From Treponema pallidum subsp. pallidum str. Nichols (GTDB lineage: Bacteria > Spirochaetota > Spirochaetia > Treponematales > Treponemataceae): a DNA stretch of 64,000 nt. A program made the translations under genes and the position numbers. Position 1 is the stretch's first letter; the number at the start of each line of letters is the position of its first letter. Positions 25,170 through 34,757 of this stretch are shown piece after piece. The notes under the pieces were generated by a model. It was not told the origin of the DNA and did not search any database. It was given only the letters and a program-made list of their open reading frames with translations. The stretch spans positions 840,501 through 904,500 of the forward strand of contig NC_021490.2 of the NCBI RefSeq assembly GCF_000410535.2, read 5' to 3'.

Positions 25170-27605
25170 CTAGCCGACAGTTCCCTCTTTCACTCGCTGC
25201 ATTACCAGTGGCCTTCCTCCAACCATGAGCGGCTCACCTGCAACTTCTACTGCATAATTTACCACACGAATAGGCACAGAAAAAAAAGCGTCCGCATCGA
25301 TAACGGCAGACCCGTGCGGTGTAATGACCGGCGGCGCACTCGCAAGTGTTGCGCGTTCACCGGGCAGAGCCCATGGCGCCTGCACCAATTCAATTGCCTT
25401 TGTGCCCTGCGCATCTACATACTCTGCGGCCAACAGCATGCCGCAAGACCGTACCCCACGCAGTGAGCGCGGCTGCAGATTATCCACAATAAGCACGTGC
25501 GCACCACGCAACGCATCTGCAGCCATATAAGGCACAAGACCAGAAACAATAACGCGCTCAACGCCAGAGCCATCATCTAATGTTTCAACAAAAAGCATAT
25601 CCGCATTCGGATGACGCTCCACCTGCAACACTCGTGCTACTTTCAGTACAACGCGCTCAGAAAAAAATGCAGATAACCGTGCAGTATCTGAGGGAGGGGG
25701 CATTTCACGCTCCTCCTTCTTTTGTTGAGCGTCTGTCTCTTTCTTATTCATTCCCGTGGGCATCTGTGCAGTGCGCGGTACGCTCACTCCTGCCCCATCC
25801 CTGGCTGTTCCAGCATAGCGGGCACGATACGCAGCAATAGTTTCCGTCTCCAACGGACGGAATAAAATCACCGGCGGATGCACCTGCGTTAAACCCTTGC
25901 GTTCTCCCACGTCTGACCATCGGAGGGTCGGTTGCACTGTGTCCGGCTGCGCCGTATCCGCGTCTTTCTTCGCAGCACACACAGCTCCTCCCCCCTCTGG
26001 TGCACAGGAAGACAACTGAACACCCAAAAATCGGGCCGCTTGCTGCGTGTACCACGGCAAAAAAGGATGCGCTAAAATCAGCACATCCCGAATCACATAG
26101 CATAACTCACGCATCAAGGCGTCTGCACGTTCACGGTCCTGCGCCCGCGTTTTCCACGGTGCACCATCCTGCAACGCCTTATTCGCACGCGCTGAGAGCG
26201 CAAACACTTCTCTAAACGCTTCTCGCAACTGTACCTGCTCCATTAAATCTGTCATGCGCTTTGCAGTATTCCGCACCGCTTCGCGGAGCGCAAGCGTTTC
26301 TTCCATCACCTGCGCACGGGTGCTGCGCGCTCCATCTTGCGCAGGGACCACGCCCCCGTACGTACGCGCCACAAAGGTGAGCGTACGATTGACCAGATTA
26401 CACAGATTACCAATCAACTCACTGTTTACACGCTCCTGAAACTCATGCCAGGTAAAGTGCGCATCGCTTTTTTCCGGTCTATGGTACAGGAGATAAAAAC
26501 GCCACAGATCTGAGGGAATGCCCGATTCTTTTGCATCCGAACCAAAAACGCCCACCCCTAAAGACTTAGAAAACTTCCCCCCTTCGTAATTCAAATACTC
26601 CGTCGCAGAAAGACGCGTAAGCATCGTCCACCGCTGCCCGGAACCGATGAGCATGCAGGGGAAAAACAGCGTATGAAAGGGAATATTGTCCTTCCCCACA
26701 AACTGGACCAACTCCACATCCTGCTGATCAAGCCACCAAGACTGCCATTTTTCTTTCACGCCATCGTCGGTCCCCCCCCCTTCTTGCGAGGAAGCTGCCT
26801 CTGTGCCGCACTTAGTAATGGAAATGTAACCGACTGGCGCATCGAACCACACATAAAATACCTTCTGCTCAAATCCTGCTTTGGGAACTGGCACCCCCCA
26901 GCGCAGATCGCGCGTGATCGCACGCTCCTGCAATCCCGTACGTAGCCAACCTTCAGTCATACGCACCGCGTTTTTAGTCCACAGATGATTCGTGGTGCAA
27001 AACCACGAGCGGTAGGCTTTTTCCAGTGCAGGCAAATTTAAATACAAATGACGCGTAGGGCGAAACTCCGGCGCCGTGCCACAGCTCACACAGCGCGCAT
27101 TCAGGAGCGTTTCCGGCTCAAGGAGCACTCCACAGTGCTCGCACTGGTCAGCACGCGCCTCAGCATTACGGCAATGGGGACAGGTACCGCGCAAATAGCG
27201 ATCAGCAAGAAACCGTGCACAGTGCAGACAGTACGCCTGCGCACTTTCATGTTCACTGATAAAACCCCGCGCATCCAAATGACGAAACAACGCTTGCGTA
27301 AGCTCAGTATGCGCATCGCTTGTAGTGCGCCCAAAATAATCGAAGGACAGATCAAACCACTGATAGATGTCGCGATGCAGTGCATGGTAGTGCGCACACA
27401 ATTGTGCAGGACTGAGACCTTGTTCTGCCGCACGGGTTTCGCTTGCCGTGCCGTATTCGTCGGTACCACATACAAAACACGTGTGATAGCCGCGCATCCG
27501 ACAGAAACGTGCGAAAACGTCTGCAGAAAGACCCTGGATAAGATTTCCCAAATGTGGAACGTTGTTCACATAGGGGAGTGCGGCGGTGATTAATTTTCGC
27601 GTCAT
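25170..27605 (-). CDS. metG: Methionyl-tRNA synthetase
   Basis: 811 residues with the full long architecture. HIGH-type motif 'YVNNVPHLGNL'; a zinc knuckle with four Cys pairs ('CLHC', 'CPHC', 'CEHC', 'CVSC'); KMSKS-type 'GGKFSKSLGV'; a helical anticodon domain; then a Lys/Glu-rich linker and a C-terminal EMAP-II-like tRNA-binding domain ('KVARVLQVERHPNADMLFVETLD'). TAGGAAA precedes the ATG. An insertion near residue 270-285 is encoded partly by nine consecutive G residues (minus strand; 26772-26780) as Gly-Gly-Gly. Such tracts are length-unstable in T. pallidum, yet here it falls in an essential gene. Confidence 0.97.
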   Translation of the reverse strand: MTRKLITAALPYVNNVPHLGNLIQGLSADVFARFCRMRGYHTCFVCGTDEYGTASETRAAEQGLSPAQLCAHYHALHRDIYQWFDLSFDYFGRTTSDAHTELTQALFRHLDARGFISEHESAQAYCLHCARFLADRYLRGTCPHCRNAEARADQCEHCGVLLEPETLLNARCVSCGTAPEFRPTRHLYLNLPALEKAYRSWFCTTNHLWTKNAVRMTEGWLRTGLQERAITRDLRWGVPVPKAGFEQKVFYVWFDAPVGYISITKCGTEAASSQEGGGTDDGVKEKWQSWWLDQQDVELVQFVGKDNIPFHTLFFPCMLIGSGQRWTMLTRLSATEYLNYEGGKFSKSLGVGVFGSDAKESGIPSDLWRFYLLYHRPEKSDAHFTWHEFQERVNSELIGNLCNLVNRTLTFVARTYGGVVPAQDGARSTRAQVMEETLALREAVRNTAKRMTDLMEQVQLREAFREVFALSARANKALQDGAPWKTRAQDRERADALMRELCYVIRDVLILAHPFLPWYTQQAARFLGVQLSSCAPEGGGAVCAAKKDADTAQPDTVQPTLRWSDVGERKGLTQVHPPVILFRPLETETIAAYRARYAGTARDGAGVSVPRTAQMPTGMNKKETDAQQKKEEREMPPPSDTARLSAFFSERVVLKVARVLQVERHPNADMLFVETLDDGSGVERVIVSGLVPYMAADALRGAHVLIVDNLQPRSLRGVRSCGMLLAAEYVDAQGTKAIELVQAPWALPGERATLASAPPVITPHGSAVIDADAFFSVPIRVVNYAVEVAGEPLMVGGRPLVMQRVKEGTVG

Positions 27606-27932
27606 AGCGTTTCCTACTCTGATTTAAACAAGACTTCGTGAAGACAGGTTTCTGGCAACAAGTGTTGCCCAAAAGGGCAGGCAGACGCAAGGAGCATCCG
27701 GTGCAATATATGCCTCACAAAAAAGAAGAGAACGCAACAGGATTGATGAATCCTTCGCTGCACACTTCGCATTCTGCTATACTAAAGTAATGCAAACAAC
27801 ATGCTCTGCCGGGAGGCTGTATGATGACCCGTGTGGTGTTTTCTGTGATACACAGGACGTGTCGCGGCGTGCTTTTCAAGGGGTGACGCATGTGCGGTCG
27901 GCCCGTGCCGTACGCTCTGTCCCTAATACGGT
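27606..27932. other. Intergenic region between metG and the carboxypeptidase gene
   Basis: 327 nt. Short frames here are not convincing. A TATACT at 27779-27784 on the plus strand could be a -10 for the carboxypeptidase transcript but has no good -35. A perfect TGCCC-AAAA-GGGCA hairpin near 27668 lies in the metG leader direction but has no U tail. The carboxypeptidase start is uncertain, so its true coding start may lie within or just after this stretch. Confidence 0.5.
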
Positions 27933-29405
27933 GTGCCGGGACACCCGGTACACGCGTGTACTGCCCGTTTGAAAGACCACTCATCGCGCTCCCTGCGCGC
28001 CGTGGCACGGCGGCGTGGGCAGCGCGCGCTGTATGCGTTAGGTGCGTGCGTAGTCGGGGCAGGGGCGCTGCAGTGGCACGCGCAGCGAGTACTCCACCCT
28101 TCCTTTCTTTTCTCCCCAACACTGCGTTTTTCTCCGTCGTCCCGTAATCCCTTTTCTGCTCACCCTATCCGTACGCTTCAATTTACCAATCTATCTGCAG
28201 GATCCACCCCACCCCCCATCAGTGCCCGCGCGTACGCCATCGCCGAAGGAGGAAGCGGCACACTCCTTGCCTCCTTCTGCGCAGACCTACCCCTCCCCCC
28301 GGCGTCCTTGGCAAAACTGGTTACCTGTGCAGTGGTCATGGAAGCACTCGAGCGTGGAGAACTCCACTGGCAACAGCGTATACGCGTACCGCTTGCAGGT
28401 AGCGCGCAGGCCTTTGCACCGGGCAGCTCGCTTATATTTTTACGTACAGGTGAGTACATCAGCGTACACGACTTACTCGCAGGTATGAACATCGCTTCGG
28501 GGAACGATGCAGCCTACACCCTCGCTTATGCAGTTGCAGGCAGTATACCGGCGTTCTGCACGCGCATGAACACGCTTGTACAGAAATGGGGTCTTACGCG
28601 CACACGCTTTGTGGAACCAAGCGGTCTGAGCGAACACAATGTAACTACTGCGCGTGACTTTGTGCTCTTTTGTTGCCAGTATGTGCGCCGATGGCCTGAA
28701 AACCTTGCACGCTTTCATGCGCGCAGCTACTTTCAGCGTAGTAACTCTCCCGCTACTTCGAGAATACCCCCACACACACGTTTCCCTGCAACCAACACCC
28801 TGCTTGCAGCAACCGCAGCGCGCGGAAACGTTTCCACAGCAGTGCCCGGCTGCGACGGATTAAAAACTGGCTATATCCGCGAATCCGGTTTTAACGTCGC
28901 GCTCAGCAGTCTGCGCGGAGACACCCGCATCATTGCAGTTATCTTAGGCGGCGCAGGGAATTCCATTCCCGAAGGAAAGCGCATCCGCGCGCGTGACGGC
29001 GCTACCCTTCTATACTGGGCGTTCACCCATTTCCAGTGCACCGATGTACGCACGGCTATCAGTGATGCGCTTCCCTGTGCTATTCCCGTCCTGGGCAGTA
29101 AGCGCCCTGGGGCACTGCGACCAATCCTCCACCCCTCGTGTACATCGTGCCCAGTTCTGAATACGCCCGGTACGCGCATCAGCATAACGTTCGCACTCCC
29201 TCCCCTTTTGCGCGCACCGCTACAAGAAACGGACGTTATCGGTTTTGCGCATGTTCTTGACGAATCAAATGGAATGGTGCTCGCTCGCGTTCCGCTCGTT
29301 TCAGGCACCACTCTCACTGCCGGTGGGAACGCACGCAGGATCATAGACGAGGTGGCGGTATGGAGTGTAGAGCTTTGGCGGAAGATAAGAGAGAAACGCG
29401 TTTGA
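27933..29405 (+). CDS. D-alanyl-D-alanine carboxypeptidase (penicillin-binding protein 5/6 type)
   Basis: Up to 490 residues. All three serine-transpeptidase motifs are present: SxxK as 'PASLAKLVTCA', SxN as 'IASGNDAAYTLA' and KTG as 'CDGLKTGYIRE'. It trims the terminal D-Ala from peptidoglycan peptides. An N-terminal hydrophobic anchor ('LYALGACVVGAGALQW') precedes a proline/serine-rich stretch. A C-terminal region after the transpeptidase fold resembles the beta domain of PBP5/6. The start is unclear: GTG 27933 gives the longest form; TTG 27969 and later GTGs are possible, none with a strong ribosome site. Confidence 0.88.
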   Translation: MPGHPVHACTARLKDHSSRSLRAVARRRGQRALYALGACVVGAGALQWHAQRVLHPSFLFSPTLRFSPSSRNPFSAHPIRTLQFTNLSAGSTPPPISARAYAIAEGGSGTLLASFCADLPLPPASLAKLVTCAVVMEALERGELHWQQRIRVPLAGSAQAFAPGSSLIFLRTGEYISVHDLLAGMNIASGNDAAYTLAYAVAGSIPAFCTRMNTLVQKWGLTRTRFVEPSGLSEHNVTTARDFVLFCCQYVRRWPENLARFHARSYFQRSNSPATSRIPPHTRFPATNTLLAATAARGNVSTAVPGCDGLKTGYIRESGFNVALSSLRGDTRIIAVILGGAGNSIPEGKRIRARDGATLLYWAFTHFQCTDVRTAISDALPCAIPVLGSKRPGALRPILHPSCTSCPVLNTPGTRISITFALPPLLRAPLQETDVIGFAHVLDESNGMVLARVPLVSGTTLTAGGNARRIIDEVAVWSVELWRKIREKRV

Positions 29406-29465
29406 ATAACTCAGTGCACGTGCACTGCCTACCACACGGATACACCGTTACCGTGCCACGCATCA

Positions 29466-31895
29466 TCACCCCAGCGCGTCTTGGATACTCCCCGAATACG
29501 AAGACTGCACGCACTCGATGCGGAGAAAATTGCATTGAGCATGCCGATCTTTTACCGTGCACCGCAACGCATCCCCCTCAGCGACTCCTCCAAAAAGCAT
29601 AAGATCTGCAAGCACATTTGCAACTTCTTGCTCTACCAAGCGTGCAACATTACGCGCACCACTTCCCCCTGAGTGACTACGCTCAGCGAGCAACGCGAGT
29701 GCATCATCGGTAATATCAAAACGAATGTGTTTTTTCTGCAGTTGCTCACACACCAGGGCAAGCTCCTTGCGGGCGATGCGTTCCATCGTTTCCAAGGACA
29801 ACGCATCAAAACGAATAACTGCGTCCAGCCGATTCCGAAATTCTGGAGAGAAAATACGTTCTACTGCTTCGTCGATAACTGCAGTACCCACCTGCCCCTT
29901 GTGAAAACCGATGAGAGAAACACCCATGTTCCGGGCACCCGCATTACTTGTCATTATCAAAATAACATTGCGAAAATCCGCTTTTCTGCCTTGGTTGTCA
30001 GTGAGCGTTGCGTAATCCATAACCTGGAGCAGGACATTAAAAATGTCCGGGTGAGCTTTTTCTATTTCGTCCAAAAGGAGCACCGCATGCGGTTGTTTCC
30101 TTACCGCGTCGGTGAGCAATCCCCCCTCTTCAAACCCAACATAACCGGGCGGTGAGCCGATCAACCGACTCACCGTGTGCTTTTCCTGATACTCACTCAT
30201 GTCAAAACGATGCAGCACAATCCCTAGTTCCTGGGCAAGCGTCCGCGCAAGCTCTGTTTTTCCCACACCGGTAGCCCCCACAAAAAGCAAGTTTGCTATA
30301 GGTTTATGCTTTACGCGCAATCCCACCCGCGCGCGCTTCAGCGTACGAGTGACTAAGTCAATTGCCTCGCCTTGTCCAAAAATTTTTTCTGAAATACTGC
30401 GCTCAAAGTTACGCAACTTTTCTATTTCACTTGCAGATACCCGCTGCTTAGGGATTTTCGCAATTTTTGCCACAATTTCGTCTATATCCGACTCCCCAAT
30501 TACTGAACACACTCCCTCTGTTCCGTGCTTTCCCCGGGATAGCTTTGCACACGCGCCTGCTTCGTCGATAATATCAATCGCCTTATCCGGCAGATGTCTC
30601 CCTTGGATGTATTGCACCGAAAGTCTCACCGCAGCAGCTAATGCTTCATCACTGTAATGCACTGCATGAAAGTCTTCGTAAAGCGTGCGAATCCCTTCCA
30701 AAATTCGGAGGGTTTCCTCCTCAGAAGGCTCTTCAATATCAATTTTTTGAAAACGCCGTGCTAACGCCTGATCTTTGCGAAAATGTTTGGTGTATTCCTC
30801 ATACGTGGTAGAACCAATACAGCGAATCTTTCCTGAAGAAAGCAGCGGTTTGAGTAAGTTAGACGCATCCAAACCACCCGAACCGCCTGAGCCAGTACCG
30901 ACTACCGTATGAATTTCATCAATAAAAAGAATTGCTTGTGTTTTCTTTTCCAACTCTTCTGCAAGACGCTTGAGCCGCTCTTCAAAATCCCCTCGAAACT
31001 TTGTACCTGCTAACAGGCTTGTCATATCAAGGCTAAAAATCTCTACTCCCTCTAACGCCTCTGGCACATCGCACCGCACGATACGTTGCGCAAGCCCCTC
31101 AGTAATTGCCGTCTTTCCCACACCAGCTTCACCCACATGTACCGGATTATTCTTCTGTCTCCGGCACAAAATCTGAATCGTCCGCTCAATTTCCTGCGTA
31201 CGCCCAATGAGCGGAGCAAGCTCTCCCCGACGAGCACGTTCGGTGAGATTCACCGTATACTTTTCCAGCACCGTATACCGATGCGTATCTGCATCCGTGC
31301 GTTTATGCGCGCAGTGTTCATAGTGCACATGTACGTCCGCTGTGTTACCATCCCCCTCTGTTCCATCGAGCGGAGGACCGTGCCCTGCAGATTCGCCAAC
31401 GTCGTCTGACTCTGAATACCTTTCTTGCGCGTTCGACCCCATCGACACATTCTTATCCCCGTGTCGGATGCCATTGACACGAGCTATTACTTCAATCAAG
31501 CGCGCCGTACTCATACCCGACATACGCATGTAGTACGAAGCATAGTTTGTCTCCGCTTGGAGGAGACTTACCAACAGATCTCCGACTTCAAGAGCACTTT
31601 TTTTATTCGCCTCGCAATACAAGACTGCACGCTTAAGCAGATGCTGAAAACCCAGTGATTGAGAAGGAGTATGACTTAAGTCAACGGGAACTTGTGTTTT
31701 TAAAAACTCTGACAGATTACTATGGATGAGCGCGATATCCGCGCTACAGAGATTGATAATTTCCAACGCAGCAGGATGCGCAAGGGCAGAAAAAAGAACA
31801 TGCTCTGCGGTGATGTACTCGTGACGCCGCTTACGCGCTAAATCAAAGGCCTGATCAAGAATAATTTGCACAGAAGCACTGATGATAATTTTCAT
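29466..31895 (-). CDS. clpA: ClpA-type AAA+ unfoldase of the Clp protease
   Basis: 809 residues. The ATG at 31895 is chosen because GAGAGGAA precedes it and 'MKIIISASVQIILDQAF' begins the Clp N-domain. Two AAA+ modules follow: Walker A 'GEAGVGKTAITEGLAQ' with Walker B 'ILFIDEIHTVVG', and Walker A 'GATGVGKTELARTLAQ' with 'VLLLDEIEKAHPDI'. An 'LIGF' loop ('GVSLIGFHKGQ') in the second module corresponds to the ClpP-binding IGF/L tripeptide. There is no ClpB middle coiled coil, so it is a ClpA/C type that should feed substrates to ClpP encoded elsewhere. No ClpS adaptor gene is adjacent. Confidence 0.95.
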   Translation of the reverse strand: MKIIISASVQIILDQAFDLARKRRHEYITAEHVLFSALAHPAALEIINLCSADIALIHSNLSEFLKTQVPVDLSHTPSQSLGFQHLLKRAVLYCEANKKSALEVGDLLVSLLQAETNYASYYMRMSGMSTARLIEVIARVNGIRHGDKNVSMGSNAQERYSESDDVGESAGHGPPLDGTEGDGNTADVHVHYEHCAHKRTDADTHRYTVLEKYTVNLTERARRGELAPLIGRTQEIERTIQILCRRQKNNPVHVGEAGVGKTAITEGLAQRIVRCDVPEALEGVEIFSLDMTSLLAGTKFRGDFEERLKRLAEELEKKTQAILFIDEIHTVVGTGSGGSGGLDASNLLKPLLSSGKIRCIGSTTYEEYTKHFRKDQALARRFQKIDIEEPSEEETLRILEGIRTLYEDFHAVHYSDEALAAAVRLSVQYIQGRHLPDKAIDIIDEAGACAKLSRGKHGTEGVCSVIGESDIDEIVAKIAKIPKQRVSASEIEKLRNFERSISEKIFGQGEAIDLVTRTLKRARVGLRVKHKPIANLLFVGATGVGKTELARTLAQELGIVLHRFDMSEYQEKHTVSRLIGSPPGYVGFEEGGLLTDAVRKQPHAVLLLDEIEKAHPDIFNVLLQVMDYATLTDNQGRKADFRNVILIMTSNAGARNMGVSLIGFHKGQVGTAVIDEAVERIFSPEFRNRLDAVIRFDALSLETMERIARKELALVCEQLQKKHIRFDITDDALALLAERSHSGGSGARNVARLVEQEVANVLADLMLFGGVAEGDALRCTVKDRHAQCNFLRIECVQSSYSGSIQDALG

Positions 31896-32283
31896 TTCCT
31901 CTCCATACCCTCGTGGGGGATGCCCCCCTGTGTACGCTTCTTGCAGCATGCCCCAACGCAATCGCAAGACACACCCTGCACAAGGCAGGGCTGCAGTCCG
32001 TTCATATACGCAAGACGCGCAGGCACGCCTTTGCGCGCCGCACGAACGGCAAAAACGATGCAGCCTCGGGAAACGTCATCATGCAAAAGGAAAACTCAAT
32101 ACAACCTCGGCTCCGTCACGTCTGGCGCACACACAATCACTCCTGCGCACGCCAAGCTGCCTCTGGCCCAACGGTACTGCAAATTCACACGAGTAACAAG
32201 GGAGCAACATTACCCAGAAAATAATTGGGAGAACGGTCTCATTTGCCGCACACCAGCGGACACTCTATAGTATACTCGCCGTC
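31896..32283. other. Divergent intergenic region between clpA and the DHH phosphoesterase
   Basis: 388 nt. Frames on the plus strand are short, overlap each other in different frames and have no ribosome site. The only signals I see are the clpA ribosome site at its left edge and the promoter at 32243-32271. No tRNA or obvious structured RNA. Confidence 0.55.
32243..32271 (+). promoter_or_regulatory. Sigma-70-type promoter with near-leaderless arrangement
   Basis: TTGCCG (32243-32248), 17-nt spacer, TATAGT (32266-32271); an overlapping TATACT lies at 32271-32276. The ATG follows at 32284 with no Shine-Dalgarno motif. A start 6-8 nt after the first -10 leaves a leader of about 6 nt; after the second, none. 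Confidence 0.65.
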
Positions 32284-33492
32284 ATGGGCGCGCTAGCGTG
32301 TGACTACACCTATTCTCCGTCGCCAAAACGAGATCTCTCCATTGCAGCGAAAAATGCCGTCGTCCGAAATATTCTGCAGGAGATTGCGATACACGGCTCC
32401 TTTCTTTTGCTCGGACATGAACATCCTGATGAAGACTGTATCGCATCGTTAGTAGCCTTCGCACTCCTGCTCACGCGATGCAATAAACGCGTGGAAATTT
32501 GTTGTCAAGGTCCCATTCGTGTGCAGATTTCATTCCTCATTGATATTTGTCTCTATAACGGAATTGCCGTGCATCTCGATACACAAACTGTCCCCCGTAT
32601 GCCGGATGCCCTGGTCATTCTAGACACCCCAAATCCCGGTATGATCTACGCGCCTCCGTCGTGCCGACTACTCCTTTCAGATTCGACTATCCGTAAAATT
32701 GAACTTGACCATCACCTTTTTGCAAACGCTGCCTGCTGCGGTGATCCAGGCTACAGCCTTATCGCACGCGCCTCTAGCACGTGCGAAATCATCGCTTATC
32801 TTTGTTACAAACTCGCGCGTAACCACGCGCAGCGCACTGCGCTTGGGATACGCAATTTGTATTCACGCAATGTTGTGCTTTCAATACTCACCGGTATGAT
32901 AGGGGATGCAAAGACAGGTGCTTATTTGATAAGTCGGAAAGACCGCGCGCTCTACACCTACTTCACCCAGAGGCTGAACACTATGCTCAGGGAAAAAACA
33001 AAACCGATTACCGGGAACATAGCATCCACCAAACAAATCCTCCATACCCTGGAGTCTCTGTCCGCTGAAGAACATGCGGTTTACCAAACAATGGTGAAAA
33101 ACGTGCAACACCGCGGCAGTATTTCCCTGCTCCTTCTCAATCAGACACAAACACAGGCGTTGCACGAGTGTTGCAATGCAGAACATTTCGTTTCGTTGAT
33201 AAAAATGGCGACCAGCAACATTGCAGAGAGTATCTCAGGTATCGGTATCTCCGCGTATCCAGATCCAACACAGCAATTTTATGTCACGCAGTGGCGCGTG
33301 CGCACTGCCGCGCGGGTGAAACAGTTGGATTTGCGTTTACTGCTATCTCATTTTGCTATTCAAAACGGCGGTGGACACGCCGGTGCCATCGGCTTCCGTT
33401 TCTTTGCACACGAATTGATAAATCAAGATTTGTTTACCGAAGCGCTTGTCGCATATCTAGACGACCGCTTGCACCACATGCAGAGCGCGTAA
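32284..33492 (+). CDS. DHH-DHHA1 family phosphoesterase (NrnA/c-di-AMP phosphodiesterase type)
   Basis: 402 residues. Metal-binding motifs: 'LLGHEHPDEDCIAS' (H-x-x-P-D-x-D), 'LVILDTPNPG', and 'IELDHH' (DHH). The C-terminal DHHA1 motif is 'NGGGHAGAIGFRF'. Stand-alone DHH-DHHA1 proteins hydrolyse short oligonucleotides (nanoRNA), 3'-phosphoadenosine 5'-phosphate, or the c-di-AMP product pApA. Because a c-di-AMP synthase (cdaA) lies in the same window, a role in c-di-AMP breakdown is plausible but inferred. It lacks the membrane/PAS/GGDEF parts of GdpP. Transcription appears to start almost at the ATG. The next gene follows after 77 nt. Confidence 0.85.
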   Translation: MGALACDYTYSPSPKRDLSIAAKNAVVRNILQEIAIHGSFLLLGHEHPDEDCIASLVAFALLLTRCNKRVEICCQGPIRVQISFLIDICLYNGIAVHLDTQTVPRMPDALVILDTPNPGMIYAPPSCRLLLSDSTIRKIELDHHLFANAACCGDPGYSLIARASSTCEIIAYLCYKLARNHAQRTALGIRNLYSRNVVLSILTGMIGDAKTGAYLISRKDRALYTYFTQRLNTMLREKTKPITGNIASTKQILHTLESLSAEEHAVYQTMVKNVQHRGSISLLLLNQTQTQALHECCNAEHFVSLIKMATSNIAESISGIGISAYPDPTQQFYVTQWRVRTAARVKQLDLRLLLSHFAIQNGGGHAGAIGFRFFAHELINQDLFTEALVAYLDDRLHHMQSA

Positions 33493-33569
33493 CATGACAA
33501 CACCACCTCCCGTTTGCGTAAGGAAAGTAGTGTGTTGCGCACCCGTGTTTCAAAAGGAATGTAAACGCT

Positions 33570-34733
33570 ATGGCAAAGGTTGAACTCAAGCATATCTGTA
33601 AGACGTATCACGGATGCGTCCATGCAGTAAAAGACGTAACTATTACCGCAGAAAGTGGAGAGTTCGTGGTGTTCATCGGACCATCTGGATGCGGCAAGTC
33701 AACTGCACTACGTATCATTGCAGGGCTTGAAGATATCTGCTCAGGTGACCTCTACATTGACGGTGAGCACATGAATCACGTTACACCAAAAGATCGCAAT
33801 ATCGCGATGGTCTTTCAAAACTACGCGCTCTACCCACACATGAACGTTTTTGACAACATGGCGTTCGGCCTTAGAATCCGTAAAATCCCTCAGCAAGAAA
33901 TCATCCGCCGTGTCCACGAAGCAGCGCGTGTTCTTGATATCGAACCACTGCTTGCCCGAAAACCCAAAGCACTTTCGGGGGGACAGCGACAACGCGTTGC
34001 AGTTGGACGTGCCATTGTCAGAAATCCTAAGGTTTTTCTCTTTGATGAGCCATTGTCAAATTTAGATGCAAAGTTGCGCGTGCAAATGCGATCCGAAATC
34101 TCTCTTCTTCACAAGCGCCTAAAGGCCACGATGATTTACGTCACCCATGATCAAATGGAAGCGATGACAATGGCAGATAAGATTGTCATCATGAAAGACG
34201 GGTGCGTACAACAGATTGGTTCTCCTCTCCATATCTACCAGCATCCTGCGAACACGTTCGTTGCACAATTCATTGGTTCTCCTCCTATGAATTGTTTCCC
34301 TGTTACGATTGTTAAAGATGAGCATGGGATAAAAATTGATGCAGGTCTTTTTGTTCTTCGACCGGATATCCCCGCGTCCTTTTTGTTAAAAAACTATATT
34401 GGCACACAGGTAGTCTTTGGCCTCAGACCGGAAGCTATCACGCCGCGCACGGAAGAAACACTCGCGCGAGAATGCGCCAACGTCATTCAGCTAAAAGTAC
34501 TTGCAGTTGAAGCTTTAGGGGCAGAAACGTTTGTGTATCTCGATGCAGGTGTACAACCGATAGTTGCCCGCTGCAATCATACCCTAACCGCACACGAGGG
34601 AACTTTGCTTACCCTTGCACTCGATTTGTCCAAAGCACTGTACTTTGACGCAGAAACCGGGCACGCCCTGCAGGGAGGAACCAGCCAAGTGGCTACCGTA
34701 CACGCACCGCCTGAAATATCCACAGGGGAATAA
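33570..34733 (+). CDS. ABC transporter ATPase of the sugar-uptake (MalK/UgpC/MsmK) type
   Basis: 387 residues. Walker A 'GPSGCGKSTALR', Q-loop 'VFQNYALYPHMNVFDNMAFGL', signature 'LSGGQRQRVAVGRA', Walker B 'VFLFDEPLSNLDAKLR', and H-loop 'TMIYVTHDQMEAMTMADK'. The C-terminal 140 residues form the TOBE/OB domain seen in MalK and MsmK. AAAAGGAATG precedes the ATG. No permease or binding protein is adjacent, so it probably serves several carbohydrate importers encoded elsewhere, as MsmK/MsmX do in Gram-positives (inference). It converges on the RNase gene with 24 nt between stops. Confidence 0.93.
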   Translation: MAKVELKHICKTYHGCVHAVKDVTITAESGEFVVFIGPSGCGKSTALRIIAGLEDICSGDLYIDGEHMNHVTPKDRNIAMVFQNYALYPHMNVFDNMAFGLRIRKIPQQEIIRRVHEAARVLDIEPLLARKPKALSGGQRQRVAVGRAIVRNPKVFLFDEPLSNLDAKLRVQMRSEISLLHKRLKATMIYVTHDQMEAMTMADKIVIMKDGCVQQIGSPLHIYQHPANTFVAQFIGSPPMNCFPVTIVKDEHGIKIDAGLFVLRPDIPASFLLKNYIGTQVVFGLRPEAITPRTEETLARECANVIQLKVLAVEALGAETFVYLDAGVQPIVARCNHTLTAHEGTLLTLALDLSKALYFDAETGHALQGGTSQVATVHAPPEISTGE

Positions 34734-34757
34734 CACAGATCCGAAAACATACTCCTC

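Noticed and set aside
27666-27684. Hairpin TGCCC-AAAA-GGGCA upstream of metG considered as riboswitch or terminator
   Set aside because: Stem of only 5 bp, no U tail, no other structure around; no known riboswitch class fits.
27715-28122. 135-codon minus frame across the carboxypeptidase start region
   Set aside because: No recognised domain, overlaps the carboxypeptidase gene, no ribosome site.
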